Positions 39,401 to 50,873 of a stretch of 64,000 nt of DNA are shown here, one piece after another; position 1 is the stretch's first letter; each line of letters starts with the position of its first letter. The translations under genes and the position numbers were made by a program. The stretch comes from Xiphias gladius (Eukaryota > Chordata > Actinopteri > Istiophoriformes > Xiphiidae). The notes below the pieces were generated by a model that saw only the letters and a list, made by a program, of their open reading frames with translations, did not search any database and was not told the origin of the DNA. Where the stretch lies: the NCBI RefSeq assembly GCF_016859285.1, contig NC_053419.1:13791501-13855500 (forward strand). Direction: 5' to 3'.

Positions 39401-42400
39401 CTGTACTTTTACCATGTTAGACTAAGACAGCGCCAGCTTATCAACTTCCTCCTCACCACATAAGTGTGCATAAAAGTTAGTGATGTTGAAGGATTGGTTA
39501 AGCAGTTCGCTTGCAGCCAGCTGAGTTTATCTGAAACACCATGCAGGTGGTGTCATTTAGAATTAGTGGCAGTATATTGAAGTTATTGAGATAGCTCATG
39601 GTTGATAAATGATGTACTGTACAGTGTGTAGTCTCTTGTGGAAGGCTTCTTGTTTTAGGCAGAATGCTTCAATAACTTATACTATAAATCGAGATATTTA
39701 ATCAAAATAGAAAAGTACGCAACAATGACTACATAGTACATGTCATGTTAAATACTGTCCACCTAGACTTGTTTTAAGCCAGCAGCAGTACAAATGCATA
39801 CAAAATTAAAATTCAAAAAAGCAGGCAGCTAATTACACATTTCTCCTGATTTTACTTTCTACTCACCTTGCTGAGTCTGCTGGTGTTGAGAATAACTGGG
39901 TGGATTATACTGCATATAATCTGCAGGACTCTGAGGAGTATAGGGACTAGGTATAGGGCTGTTCTGCTGGGTTACGAACCGAGAAGCTGACCCAGACTGT
40001 GGGGATGTAAAACATCTGTAAAAGGAGGAAGGTAAGAAGTCATCTTAGTAGAAGCACAGATGCTTCTGCTTTTGCATTATCAGACAGTATGCTGGCGCCA
40101 CCTTACCCAGAGGGGCTTTGAGGGACAGTGGTTTGTTGATAATTTGATGCTGGACTCCCATGCACCTGATTCTGGGATATTTTATACTGTTGCATCATTG
40201 GCTGCTGGATTACACCTAAAAGATAACGATTTTTAAAAAAAATATATAATCAAGGTTATACAAACAAGGAATTGAATATACACAATTCTGCAGCACCAAC
40301 TCTTTCATATGTACCTAGCTAATGGAAACTCAGCCATATAGGTTTTCATATCTGATAACATCTACACTTAAACAAAATACTCAGAGGTAAAATAGAATAA
40401 CACCTACAGTGTATCAACAGTCTCCAGCTAAACCAAACACTATCTACTCAATAGCAATAATGGGTGCTACTATTAAGCATGATTAAGTAAAAGGTGTTTC
40501 TACTATTGTGTCCCCCAATTCTAAACTGTAGATGTGGGTGGACTAAACATTAGAAACACCTTTTAATGTAATGCTGTCCAATACAGCACCACGTGCAGCC
40601 TCAAAAAATAGAATATATATAGTTAAATACCATTGTGTTAACCAGTGTTAACAAAAACTGAACATCACCTATGATGTGTATATGTGTGTGTGTGTGTATA
40701 CACACACACACACACACACACGCACACACACACACAGAGATCCTTGATTATATTTTGTAGTTGCCAACATCTCTGGCTCTGCAGGACACACTATGTGCAA
40801 AGCTTTCCCCTCTTTTTTCTCTTTGGTACAAGTAATGATTCAGTATGAATGAGTGTATGCATACTATATGCTTATAATTACCTGTAATTGCAAGCTAGTG
40901 TAGCTGCTTATAAAACTAGAAGGCTTTCCTAATCAAAGGTTAAAAGACAAATATGAAACTGTTTATGGTAATTATTGATGCAATTCGTGATGACAAAACA
41001 AATGTTGCTAATACCTGAAGAACTGTGTTTGAGTTTCTTGTTAATATACAGTATCTCTCTGTGGATAAATATAGTATCACAGGAGCTATATAAATAGTGC
41101 CAGCACCTAGAACTACATTAGGATGAAAATAGGTGTCCAATTACAGGGGTAGTTGTCATAAACTATCAACCTTTATTTTTTTAAATCCTATCAAGTTATC
41201 TAATAAACAGTGTTTACCACAGTACGTGGTACAGGATGCTTTAGTACGAAAGAGACTGATACAAATACATGGTTACATGGAGATAGCTTTGGTTTCATTT
41301 GGCCAGGTTTTGAGACATCTGTCTCAGATTTCTTCTGCCACCAAAGTACAATGAATGTGAATCTAATTTCAATTTAGGTTCTCACATTATGAGAAAAAAA
41401 ATTCAGCAGCAACATGTCACAGATCATCCCATGCAAGAATGTCCCAGTTACTCTTGATAATCCGCAGACCTTTCTGTGAACAATTTTTCTCTGTCATATG
41501 CTGCATGGCTGGATACAATTACAGATATGTAATAATTTGTACAATTTATAATTTATAGCAATATATAATTTGGGTGACCTGACCTTTTAACCTATCTTAA
41601 CCTGAGGACTGGAAGCTGCAGTAAAAGAGCCTATATGAAAATTGACGAATATACATTGAAAAAACTGTCTTATTTACATGCTGTATGTTGTTAGCTAGCA
41701 AGCTAGTCATCAATATGTCAAAGACAAATATGTCACCCTGGTTGTGTTCTGACAAATAAAAACACAACACTACACAAACCTGGCAACCCCAACACAAAGA
41801 CTAGACATTTGAAAGAGTCACTGTACCCAAATGTTATCTATCAAGAAACTGCTTTATACAGAGCTAGGCTAGTTTCTGTCTATTTCCAGTCTTTGAACTA
41901 AGCTAGGCTAAATGAACACAGACTACTAATTTACCTGTATTTAGTGTTGCATTGCTCCTTACATCTTGTGATGAAACCAAATAACGTATTATACTGATAA
42001 ATTAAGACTACACCATCCACAGATGTACAGATAGAAATTATCACCAAATATCAAAGTTTAACAAACCTCTGAGTTGTGCCAAAGAGTAAACAATACAACT
42101 CGTGATGTTGCCAGCAGTTCCCAAACTTTTCTGTCATTCCCCATTTGGGAAGCCCAAAAAACCCTTTGACTTGTTATATCGGAAAAAGACAAGTAGAACT
42201 AGAAACATTAATGATGAAGATTCCATCGATTACTGCAATGCAATCTAGCAATAATAACTGTCATATACCAGTGGTTCACCCCAAATTTGGGAACCTATAG
42301 TGTAGTGAAATTAAGGACAAGTAGGGCATCAGACCCAGGATATGCCCAAGTGAATTATTAGTTACGGTGGAAACCAAAAGTACAGCATGGCAGAAAGCGG

Positions 42401-43908
42401 CACTGAGCTCAACTGCAGAGTCAACAGCAATGACTCAATGCCTCCTCTGTACCACCCCAAACCTTGTACTTGGTTGGCATACTTTTGTCCCTGAAGATTT
42501 TGGGGTTCCTGGACAGCAAAGTTTGTAGAAGCATTGGCATTTCACCCTCGGGTTCATCATTCCCCAATTTGTCCTTCAGCTCTCTGGAAAGCAAAGAAAG
42601 GACCAGTTCACAGTCATATTACAGGAAATAGCTGCCCACTTTCCTAAATGCAGTTTTGACCATTGCATTCTGATGGCTCTGCCACTATCACTGCAGTTTA
42701 GACTAGCCCTTCATGATTCTGACAACCCAGATCATGAGCTGACCTGTCTGGTAAGACTGCAAATGTCGTCATTGAAATTAAAAAAGCACTGCCCGGCTTC
42801 ACTGTTTCACCACATTTTTTAATGCATTTCCACATTCCACATTGCTGACAACCATATTGATGTATCAATGATTTCTGCTACTACTGGAAGGTTTTCCTCT
42901 CTTAAATAGGTAGTGCAACGAGGTGTGAAACATCAGTGAGTGGTACTTACATGTGTTCCGTGGAGACCTGGTTAAGGCTATGTGCCAGCTGAGTCACCAA
43001 ATTCTCGTCCCGACACACCAGCAGGTTGCTGACCTCTTCAGAGATCCTTCCATTGTAGAGCAGACTCTTAGCAGTTGTGGCAGGAAGAGGAGAAGGCAAG
43101 GGCAGCTGGTTCAACACTAAAAGGTTGATTGAAAGACAAGTTAGGCTGGGTGGAAAATGAAAAGAAGCAGGATACAAAGAAATCATAAATAAAACTTCTG
43201 AGGAAAAGCTTATGCTTGATTTATTTTGCTTGTAAAATGTTCCCCTAAAATGAAATAAATGCATCCAAACTCAGAATACACTTATTGTATTTCATTTTGG
43301 TGTTTACAAATTTCTAATCAGAAATAACAGTTTGAGGGCTTCAGATTACGTGCCAAACTCATGCGTGTTTTTAAAAAAAAAGCTGTAATAACAAACATGC
43401 TGTCTATCCTTTTATCAAAAGGCCTTATATGTATGGTAACATCAGAGTGAAGAAAGGTACATCAGTCTCTACATTCATAAGCTCACCCCTTTATTAGGCA
43501 CACTTTTACAGTCTAATGGGATCCAATACAATAGTTCTGCAAAATCATACAATCATTCATTTTTGAAATGTGTAATGTTCTGTTGTTTTAACAGTTATTC
43601 TTTATTTCATTGTTTATTTCGTCAAAACTAGTTTGGGTCGCTGAACCTACAATTTCCCATCTTCAGAAACATAAGCCACTTCACCTCTGTCTGCCCTTAA
43701 ATCACCAGGAGTGAGAAGCATCGCAATTACCATCTTTTGTTATCACTACAAAGCCAGTCAAGTATATCTTAGCCTTGCCACATATTGGTTTGAATGTTAG
43801 TGTTTAGGCTGTGAACAGCATTAGAGAGATGATGTTGCACTTACAGTCTGTTAGGCTAGCAATTCCAGCAAGAGTAGTGATGGGGACATGAGGCATATCA
43901 CCATTCAT
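24419..43908 (-). CDS. nipbl: Nipbl, cohesin loader (complete coding region, 46 coding exons)
   Basis: The joined exons follow vertebrate NIPBL throughout (about 2630 aa; human 2804). Exons: 24419-24778, 25410-25598, 25929-26103, 26199-26554, 26694-26840, 27145-27344, 27741-27848, 28008-28198, 28337-28510, 28667-28757, 28851-29005, 29349-29442, 29566-29706, 29968-30104, 30196-30304, 30414-30467, 30577-30675, 30770-30904, 31295-31441, 31694-31792, 31870-31966, 32067-32284, 32570-32656, 32764-32907, 32998-33130, 33322-33404, 33501-33630, 33751-33851, 33994-34074, 34179-34330, 34831-35062, 35185-35271, 35357-35457, 35556-35645, 35744-35815, 36164-36346, 36609-36719, 36959-38233, 38340-38861, 38994-39087, 39173-39303, 39867-40015, 40107-40215, 42456-42583, 42951-43116, 43845-43908. 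The start MNGDMPHVPITTLAG is the conserved MAU2-binding N-terminus. The middle is disordered, with PETPK units, an Arg-Asp tract and PxVxL motifs (PVVVL). The C-terminal half is the HEAT-repeat hook that, with MAU2, loads cohesin on DNA. An acidic Asp tract lies in exon 26199-26554. One of several teleost copies is possible (a or b type not decidable). Confidence 0.96.
26440..26468 (-). repeat. nipbl: (ATC)n / poly-Asp codon repeat in nipbl
   Basis: Tandem tcatca on the plus strand reads as a run of seven Asp codons followed by mixed Asp/Glu in the coding sense. It forms an acidic patch near the C-terminal end of the HEAT region. Vertebrate NIPBL has an acidic Ser/Asp stretch in the same place, so the charge is conserved and the homopolymer is a local expansion. 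Confidence 0.85.
37500..37630 (-). repeat. nipbl: Hexanucleotide-like repeat coding for an Arg-Asp tract in nipbl
   Basis: The plus strand is an imperfect tandem of ctctgt, ccctgt and ctctat units. In coding sense it gives alternating Arg-Asp with scattered Lys, Asn, His and Glu, over about 40 residues in the large disordered exon. Human NIPBL has a charged Arg/Lys/Asp-rich region here but, as I recall it, no comparably regular RD run. Confidence 0.9.
40683..40736. repeat. (TG)n-(CA)n microsatellite forming a palindrome
   Basis: TG units switch to CA units through gtatac. Positions 683-698 are the exact reverse complement of 699-714, giving a 32-base perfect palindrome, and further CA units follow. 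It lies in the large nipbl intron 40216-42455. Confidence 0.9.
42110..42305. mobile_element. Possible hAT-type miniature element in a nipbl intron
   Basis: The left end reads cagcagttcccaaactttt. About 180 bases on, the sequence reads aaatttgggaacctatag, an imperfect inverted copy. A cagtggttc phrase also occurs at 42273-42281. Such ends resemble non-autonomous hAT elements. No clear target-site duplication or coding is visible, so this is tentative. Confidence 0.35.
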
Positions 43909-45289
43909 GCTGAAGATGAGGTCAAGAGGTCGTGTCAATGCACAGGCTGCTCAATATCACCAATCTCTTCCTATTCCTCACATCTCCAAAATTCTGCAGA
44001 GACAAAGAAAGTGGCTCTTAAAGAATGTTCACTGTCAACAAGGTTGGATGCCATTACAAGCAGCACTGCTCCTGTTAGGATAATCAGTATTTAAAAATGG
44101 CCAAATATTTTCCATGTAACTAGAGTGTGCTTCTGCTGGGATGGGGATTCAAAACTGTGTCAGCTCATGAGTGTGCATTATTACAGTGCCAACATAACTG
44201 CGCCTCTGACGTAGACAGATTATACCGGCCTTATAGCAAGCCCAGAGCATGTCTTTACAAGTTATCGATCTGTGGCAGCTTCTGGTGTCCAAACCGTCTT
44301 GTTCCCTGGGCCCTTTTTCCTCTATAAATGCACACCTTTACTGTGTGCTTTTTATTTTTTATTGTGACACTTCACACTACTCAAGTCTAATATGCAATGG
44401 CTGCAGAAGCATACACTCAACAATTTTAGCTCTCATACAGATGCAATGTTTCGTGCATTGCAAAAACACTCGAGTGGTGACAAATCTATCTGATATAATT
44501 AACGATAAAAAGTTGCAACGATTCTGTCTGTCTGTGTCTCTGCATCTTTAGCCTCTAACGTTGGCTTGTCTGGGGCTATTGTATATCATTTTAGAGGCTG
44601 AGACATACAAAACAAATACAAAAGGCAATTTATAAAAACGTGTAGCTAGTTATATCTTTTTTTTTCTTTTGTTATCAGTGTCAGTTAAGGTTTCCGGTTC
44701 TGTCCAAACCATTACAGCGACATTAGCTCATCTTGGCACCAGAAGTGACTGTAGTATTACTCAGTTATTACTATTTTGGCGTTGCAGACACTTGCTAAGA
44801 GGACTAGCTGGGCAACGGCGTTTGTGAAAGTCTAGAATCAACTCGGGGTTAGCCAGCTAGCAACAACTGGAGATGCAGCTAACGTATGCTAACTGGCTAG
44901 GTATATCTGTAACTTGCCTAAGCTAGCATCACCGGGAGTGCATCAAACCCATTTAGCCGTGGGCTGCCGACTCTGTATCGCTCTTTTTTTATCATACAGG
45001 TCACGTATGGGTTCTAGATTTTCACCTCTCACTTGCTATGGCCTTCATCGACGCATCTTTAGCTCACAAAGTGGACCTCGGACTTGCCTAAGGAAGCGTA
45101 ACCCCGACCCGACGCCAGGGAGGCAGGGGTACAAAGCAAAGACCCCATCACAAATCAGAATTATCCCCCTGTCTGATCCCGTTAACCGTTCCCAACGGCT
45201 GCCTGATGTGTCTGACAGTGCGGAAACACTCAGGAAGGTAAACAGTTTGTCTGAAAAGAGGTCGTTATTGTTGAATCTGGCTTATTTAC
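43909..45289 (-). other. nipbl: nipbl leader exon 2 UTR and intron 1
   Basis: An acceptor (TCTCTGCAG in minus sense) near 43994 makes 43909-43993 the 5' UTR part of the exon carrying the start codon. From 43996 to 45289 I read intron 1. It has no coding resemblance but carries a dense cluster of TAGC-type motifs at 44795-44935. Confidence 0.5.
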
Positions 45290-45420
45290 CTCTGGATGTG
45301 ATGAGAAAGAGAAGTGGTTCTGGTGGAGGAGGAGGAGGAGGAGGAGTGGGAGGGGGAGGAGCAGGAGCAGGAGTAGGATGGCAGCTGGAGCTGGAGAAGA
45401 GTCTCTAGCTCCCTCTCCGT
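45290..45420 (-). promoter_or_regulatory. nipbl: Likely non-coding first exon and promoter of nipbl
   Basis: In minus-strand sense CACATCCAGAG is followed by GTAAAT (donor at 45288-45289), and the sequence before it is a GC-rich, CTCC-repeat leader. NIPBL genes have a non-coding first exon, and this is the only GC-rich interval with a good donor upstream of the start codon. The GGA repeat at 45323-45375 lies within it. The exact start is not determined. Open frames on both strands here are products of the repeat. Confidence 0.5.
45323..45375. repeat. (GGA)n purine-rich repeat
   Basis: Imperfect gga/ggg/gca units on the plus strand. In nipbl sense this is a CTCC-rich pyrimidine leader. Confidence 0.85.
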
Positions 45421-47782
45421 GCCAGTGTTCAAACAGCTCCTCCGAGTAATTGCCAATACAACGGCAGTAATCCCCGTTGAGAGTACTTTGTGTGTGTGTG
45501 TGTGTGGGGGGGGGGGTGTACTTCTTTCTCACGGCAAACATATCTGCCGGGAGGGGGAGAGCATCCCGACTTTATCAGACGTTGGAGGTTATGAGTGCGG
45601 GTACCAGTTAAATTCTCGGGGAATTTAACGGAGACGAAGGGTGGTCCTAGTGATGGTTTACCAACAGCAGTTTTTCACAGATACGCAGATTTATACATGA
45701 AAACAATTAAAACCACTAATCATATAAGTATCCGTATGATTTAGCATCACATGGGTCTGTGATGTTTACATCTGGTGCTTTAAAGCTTTAACCAGCAAAA
45801 CTAAACTTCCAACGTTTCCTACACTACGCTGCACTAACAAGAGGGTCAAGTAATTTCCATAAAGACATTTTTTTAATTCATTTTTTTGGATCACATGCCA
45901 TTCACTTTGATGTGATGTAGGCTTGTGGACCTGTAATTACATCAAACACATGATCAATCAGCCAATCAGCTGACTGCTTCCCACTGAAGACTTAACCAGG
46001 TCCTGCCCAAAGATGCAGAGGCCACCCTCCTCTTGGGTTTTCTCACATGCTCCATATTATTCAGGAATGTAGGAGTGTATATACATGCAGGCCTATTAAA
46101 AACATTCACTAATTTATAGTATTTTCTAGTCTCCAAAAGCACTGAACTTCCGCTGGAGACACGTCAAGACTGGCTCAATTTCATATACAGGTTTTGGTCT
46201 CCCTCTTGTGGAGAAAAACTAAATATTTTGCAGACTAAAAGTTTTTTTTTTGTATGTTGCCTCTTGCTCTATTTCTTGTCTGAGGGCCCTCTTGTCCATC
46301 TTAACCTTTTCAGACCACGCCATTTCCATTTTGAGCATCTTAGGAAAATGTTTGTGCAACACAACAGTCCAGTCCCAGGGGCAGCGGCTCGGGTGATGAA
46401 ATCAAGCAAAAAAACAATAAGAACTAATATGGATCATTGAGAATGAGTCGCTGTTAGAAAATACAGTTTTATACAGTGACATTTGTTCTTGATTAGTACC
46501 TTCATTGAAGATCAACTGGGTGGTTTATTTAAAAAAAAAAAAAAAACCCATGAAGCTCAACATGAGTCCAGAGATGGACTATATTATGTAGGAGCAGAGG
46601 GAGTGTGGGGTCCTGTGAATCTTATCTGAGACTATGAAGATGCCCTTAGGACTTCCTCAGTACAGCCACATAGTTTACTGAGGAAATAAAAGTCATCTGA
46701 AAATCCTTTCCTTCACTTAAATGGAGTTACCAACTTCACGCTTCAATGCCGGTCACAGTTTACAAACAACTTTGCCTCACTTTGTACTCCACACCACGTT
46801 GAAACTTTAAAGATTGAATGAGAGGAAAAGGGGGGCCAAGCCCCCCCCTCTCCTAAAAAGCTGACTTCACTTTTTGGAGATTCAAATGACTCCAAACTGT
46901 AGTCTGTGCTATGTAGTTTGTTGACTGTTGACACTTTACCAGCATATAGTCTCTTGATTCTTTTGTGTTTTTGAAGGATCTCTTAATTTTTAAATTACAT
47001 TTACAAAGTATGTTCACATTGCAGCAGATGAACAATAAAAAGTCTCTACAAATACACTGAGCAAAATTAGAATGCCCTTGAGCTACAATGTTTATGAGAA
47101 GTTTTGCTCTAGGATTCTTTTCCAAATGTGGCAACCCTGGTTTGACACAGTAATTTGCATTGTGTTGAGTCATTAATTTTTTGTTCCAAATGTACATCAT
47201 AGCAAAATCTCACTGTTCTCTCAATTATAGAAGTAGACTGAAAGCTGGGCAGAAGGGCTATAGCCAGTGATCAGCCTCATGATTGGCATTTATTTCTGAA
47301 TATTTATCTTTTCAACATGGTTTAATTCTTTGCCTCAAAGTGAAAGATTACTGTATAAAGATGAGAAGTTTCAGTAGTCTTTCCCACTGAGACTACATGT
47401 GCAGCAAATTATTTTAACGAGACAAAGTGATATATTGCTTAGATGTCATGGCCTCAAATATTTAAAAGAAAACTGAAAAGAAATTGGGATTTTTTTTCTG
47501 CCTTGAATTCTTTCAGAATAGAAAAAAAAATATTGGTTGTCTAACTGTGCATACACGATGAGATCCCTATATGAAATAATAGTAGGATTTTATGGTTTTC
47601 GTTCTGTATTTTACATGTGACCATGAAATTCCCATGGCATTTATAGTTATATGTTATATGCTAAATGCTATAGCATTAAATCAGGAGTTTATGACTTTAT
47701 TTCTGTACTTGATTGAAGGTGTTACTAGGCCTTCCAGACATTTACTGTAGCTCTTGGATTAGGATTTTCGTGAATAACAATA

Positions 47783-47821
<39 letters not shown>

Positions 47822-47880
47822 CATATGAACAGCCAGCAGCTGACGCCTGTAGTTTCACGAGTGGATAATGCTGTTGCGTT
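45421..47880. other. Intergenic region between nipbl and mlana, no gene seen
   Basis: About 2.4 kb with no exon that I can support. It includes a TG tract running into a G10 run (45487-45517), a CCAAT-containing segment (45955-45975), a poly-A run (46531-46545) and a CA microsatellite (47785-47820). Two CATGTG E-boxes (47396-47401 and 47614-47619) lie a few hundred bases upstream of the proposed mlana exon 1. The promoters of the two divergent genes are well separated. Confidence 0.5.
47396..47619 (+). promoter_or_regulatory. mlana: Two CATGTG E-boxes upstream of mlana (possible MITF sites)
   Basis: CATGTG occurs at 47396-47401 and 47614-47619, about 300-700 bases before the proposed mlana exon 1. 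MITF controls human MLANA through E-boxes of this kind. Hexamers occur by chance about every 2 kb per strand, so this is weak support. Confidence 0.25.
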
Positions 47881-48106
47881 TAGGGCCGCGGGGTTTCACG
47901 GTAATTACTCCGCTTCAGTGGGTTTAACCATGAGCCTCTAAACCCGTGACGGTCATGAGGGTTTTCTGCCCCTCTCTGTTCTCCGGCACACTGAGGCCAG
48001 ATATCTGAGGAGTGAAATAACACAGCTCCGAGGAGGCAGTCTTTTTTTTTTTGAGAAGCCGTCCCAGTCAGACGAATTGTTCTCTGCAATCTAATTATCC
48101 AGTCTG
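47880..48106 (+). promoter_or_regulatory. mlana: Probable non-coding first exon and promoter of mlana
   Basis: A locally GC-richer stretch ends at ccagtctg followed by gtaaga (donor at 48107-48108). The next plausible acceptor is tgacttttag at 48984-48993, at the head of the exon carrying the mlana start codon. The donor/acceptor pair and spacing suggest a leader exon. Its 5' end is not defined. Confidence 0.45.
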
Positions 48107-49021
48107 GTAAGATTGTGATTTGTTCGTTTTTTTTTTTTTTTTTTCTCCTTCCAGCAGAGGTAGTCCTATTAGGGAGACTGTAGAATATTTTGCATTGTGC
48201 AAATAGTTAGCCTGGCGTTATTCTCAGCTGAGCTCCAAATAGCCAGTTATTACACGATCAGACGGGGAAAATGGATCAGATGCCGCTGAAAGTTGCCTGT
48301 AGCATGATGTGATTATTTACCACCTACTGCTACTGCAACAGGTGATGCTCTCACAGTGAGGATGACCACATTACTGACACAACACTCAAAGTAGATCCAC
48401 TTTAAAATGTTGATAGGTTTATGTTCTGGTTTGCTGTCTGTTTCACAACCTTTCGAGGCGTAATTTTTATACTTAGACTGCCCAGATGCCAAATTTTTTA
48501 CGCTATGCAAAATCCCTAGGGAACCTAGCTGTAACCAAAAAAAAAAATACCATCATTTTGGGATTAATTTAGTAAGTATTGTACATTTTCATATTTGCAC
48601 TTTCCCGTTCCTGAGATACAATAAACAAAAGAAAAAAATATATATTATTCTAAAGGATAACAAATCGGTTTAACAGTGCGCAGCTTCATGGTGGTTAAGT
48701 GTGTTGAGACTCATTTTGTCCCGCATTTGATCTCTGATAGCCATGTATGTGCATCCTGCTGTGGGGATAATGTTGAGTGTTGCTTCTTAACAAGTGCATA
48801 TTTAATCTTCAATACAGTGGACTGATTTGACACCTGACATGATAGCTTATATAGGCCATTCTTAAATTTGAGAAAATGAAAATGATGTAATGCTCAGAAA
48901 GAAAATGTGGGCCCCATAAACTGTTTGAAATAGTCACTATGTTACTACATTGTACTTGCTCAGTTTGTAAACTGACTTTTTGCTGACTTTTAGCTTGATG
49001 CACTGTAATCGTACAGACGGA

Positions 49022-50561
49022 ATGCCTCGTGGAGACTTCAACATTTATTTTGCCAGCAGCAGACGAGGATATGTCAGAGCTGAGGAGTATGTGTATCTAT
49101 TTTTTTTTTAAATCAGGGATCAACACCTTGGTTGTACTATAGAGGTTTTTGTACCCTGATATAAATCTTTGTTACATGAATATTATTGTATTTAACTATA
49201 TTGGTCTAAATATTGTAAAACACACAGTGAGAGATAAAGCCATAAACTAAAATTTTCTGTATGTCTTTGGTAATCCAGGGCAGTGGGCATAGTTCTGCTG
49301 GTGGTCATCCTGGCAGCTCTGCTCATCCTTGGCTGCTGGTACTTCAAGAAGAGGAGTGGTTACAAAATAATCAGGGTGAGACCATCATACTTCCTTTAAC
49401 GAAGCATTAGTCTTCACATATTATATTTTAATTGAGGATTTATCTGTGTTATTCCAACAAATAAAATCAGATATTGAATGTTTCTGGAAAATTCTGTACA
49501 TGCTTTAAAGTGATTTTCACACTTCAGTTGATGGGTCAATCAACTGATAATGTCTTCTTCTGATTTAAAACTTCTCTTACAAGATCTTTGTTCCCTTTTT
49601 TCCCTAACGGATCACTCTGTCCTCATTTCTCACTGTTTTCCCACAACTCTTCACGCATCTTTCTCTTCCCTGCAGAATCCTAGATCGGGGTCACCAGGTT
49701 ACACAGGAGGCCAGTACTCAGAGGCAGGACCTTCAGCAGATAACAAGATGGCTCTCACTGACTTCGGCAGCTTCCGACCTGTGGTGAGGAACTTAACGGG
49801 CCCCTTCATTACATCCTCCTTTTACCTGACCCAAGTATTTTTAACGCCAGGAAAAAGATTAACAGAATAAGAAATAGACAGCTGGACAGACAGGATGTAA
49901 TGATGTCTATCATACATGACCAGTCAACAGTTAACTAGTGGGCAGCCTCAAACTCTGAACAACCGAAACTTCATGATAGAGGGCACTTGTTCAATACAAA
50001 GCCTCAGGGCTCTGAACAGTGTAGAGCATGTGAAGCTGATGCAATGGATGCCTGAAGGGGAGATTATTTTGTCAGCAGATCTGGGGTAGGTATTAAAAAT
50101 GTTTCATTCCGGAGGGAGGTAGCTGTTCCTGTGTGTGAGAATAGAGGGGGGGGGGGGTCATGAGATGGTGCTGATTATCCCTTCATGGTTCTTTCTACTG
50201 TTCCACCACAGCAGTTACAAGAGTTCTAAGAGTCCATCGATAGAAAGTCCAAGACTGTTTAATCAGTGTGTGAAGTTTCCAGATATGATGCTGAATTCCA
50301 TTTGTTTAAAATGCAAATCTTGAATTTGATACAATGAACAGCCATAAAAAAGGCAACACTGGTGTGAATATTCAATACTGTGAAAACATAATAGAGGTTC
50401 AGTGAAAAAATGTAACCCTGTCAGTGTGAGATTTTGTTTTTTCCAATCTTTCAGCTGTTTCATTTGGGTGAATTTGTCCAACTCTTCTCCAGGTTCCTAA
50501 TGCTCCTCCAGCCTATGAAAAGATTTCCTCAGGGCCACTGCCTCCTCCCTATTCCCCCTGA
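49022..50561 (+). CDS. mlana: Melan-A (MART-1) melanosome membrane protein, 4 coding exons
   Basis: Coding exons 49022-49086, 49279-49375, 49676-49783 and 50493-50561 join in frame to 112 residues (human 118). Landmarks match MLANA: start MPRGDF (human MPRED), AEEAVGI before one hydrophobic helix (about residues 24-42, LLVVILAALLILGCWYF), a basic stop-transfer KKRSGY, and the C-terminus VVPNAPPAYEK...PPPYSP. MLANA is a small single-pass protein of melanosomes and the trans-Golgi that interacts with PMEL processing and GPR143. The two PPxY motifs (PPAY, PPPY) are typical binding sites for WW-domain NEDD4-type ubiquitin ligases. The short variable cytoplasmic middle is poorly conserved. An in-frame ATG at 48998 would add eight residues; I prefer 49022 because it aligns with human and has the better start context. 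The gene lies tail-to-tail with KIAA2026. Confidence 0.93.
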
Positions 50562-50785
50562 AGGACTTCTGTAGATGATGTACAGATGTCTGAAGAAGAA
50601 ATGAAAATAATGGAGAACAAACTCTAAACTTCATCTGTTGTTTGATGATATATAATCTGATGTCACTGTCAATATGGTTCCTAATGCTTCATAGCTAAAT
50701 ATAGCAATAGGTTAAACTATTGTATCTCTCACTTTGTAAAATGATTCACATAAATCAGCGCAATGTATATACTGTAGGTTCTTTC

Positions 50786-50798
50786 AATAAACAATAAA
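50786..50798 (+). terminator. mlana: mlana polyadenylation signals
   Basis: Two AATAAA hexamers (50786-50791 and 50793-50798) lie about 225 bases after the mlana stop codon. Cleavage is expected some 15-25 bases further on. Confidence 0.7.
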
Positions 50799-50867
50799 AA
50801 AGGATTTCACAGGGAGCCTGTGTATAAGGAAGCAGTTCAAACACACTTGTTGGGGACAGTTGCATTG

Positions 50868-50873
50868 TTTATT
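50868..50873 (-). terminator. Candidate kiaa2026 polyadenylation signal
   Basis: tttatt on the plus strand is AATAAA in minus sense. It is about 700 bases after the KIAA2026 stop codon and only about 70 bases from the mlana signals. Other copies exist closer to the stop codon (for example near 51017), so which one is used is unknown. Confidence 0.4.

Noticed and set aside
44914-45408. 164-codon plus-strand frame ending in a Gly-rich tract
   Set aside because: It lies over the GC-rich nipbl leader region and the GGA repeat. It has no family resemblance and no splice or start support.
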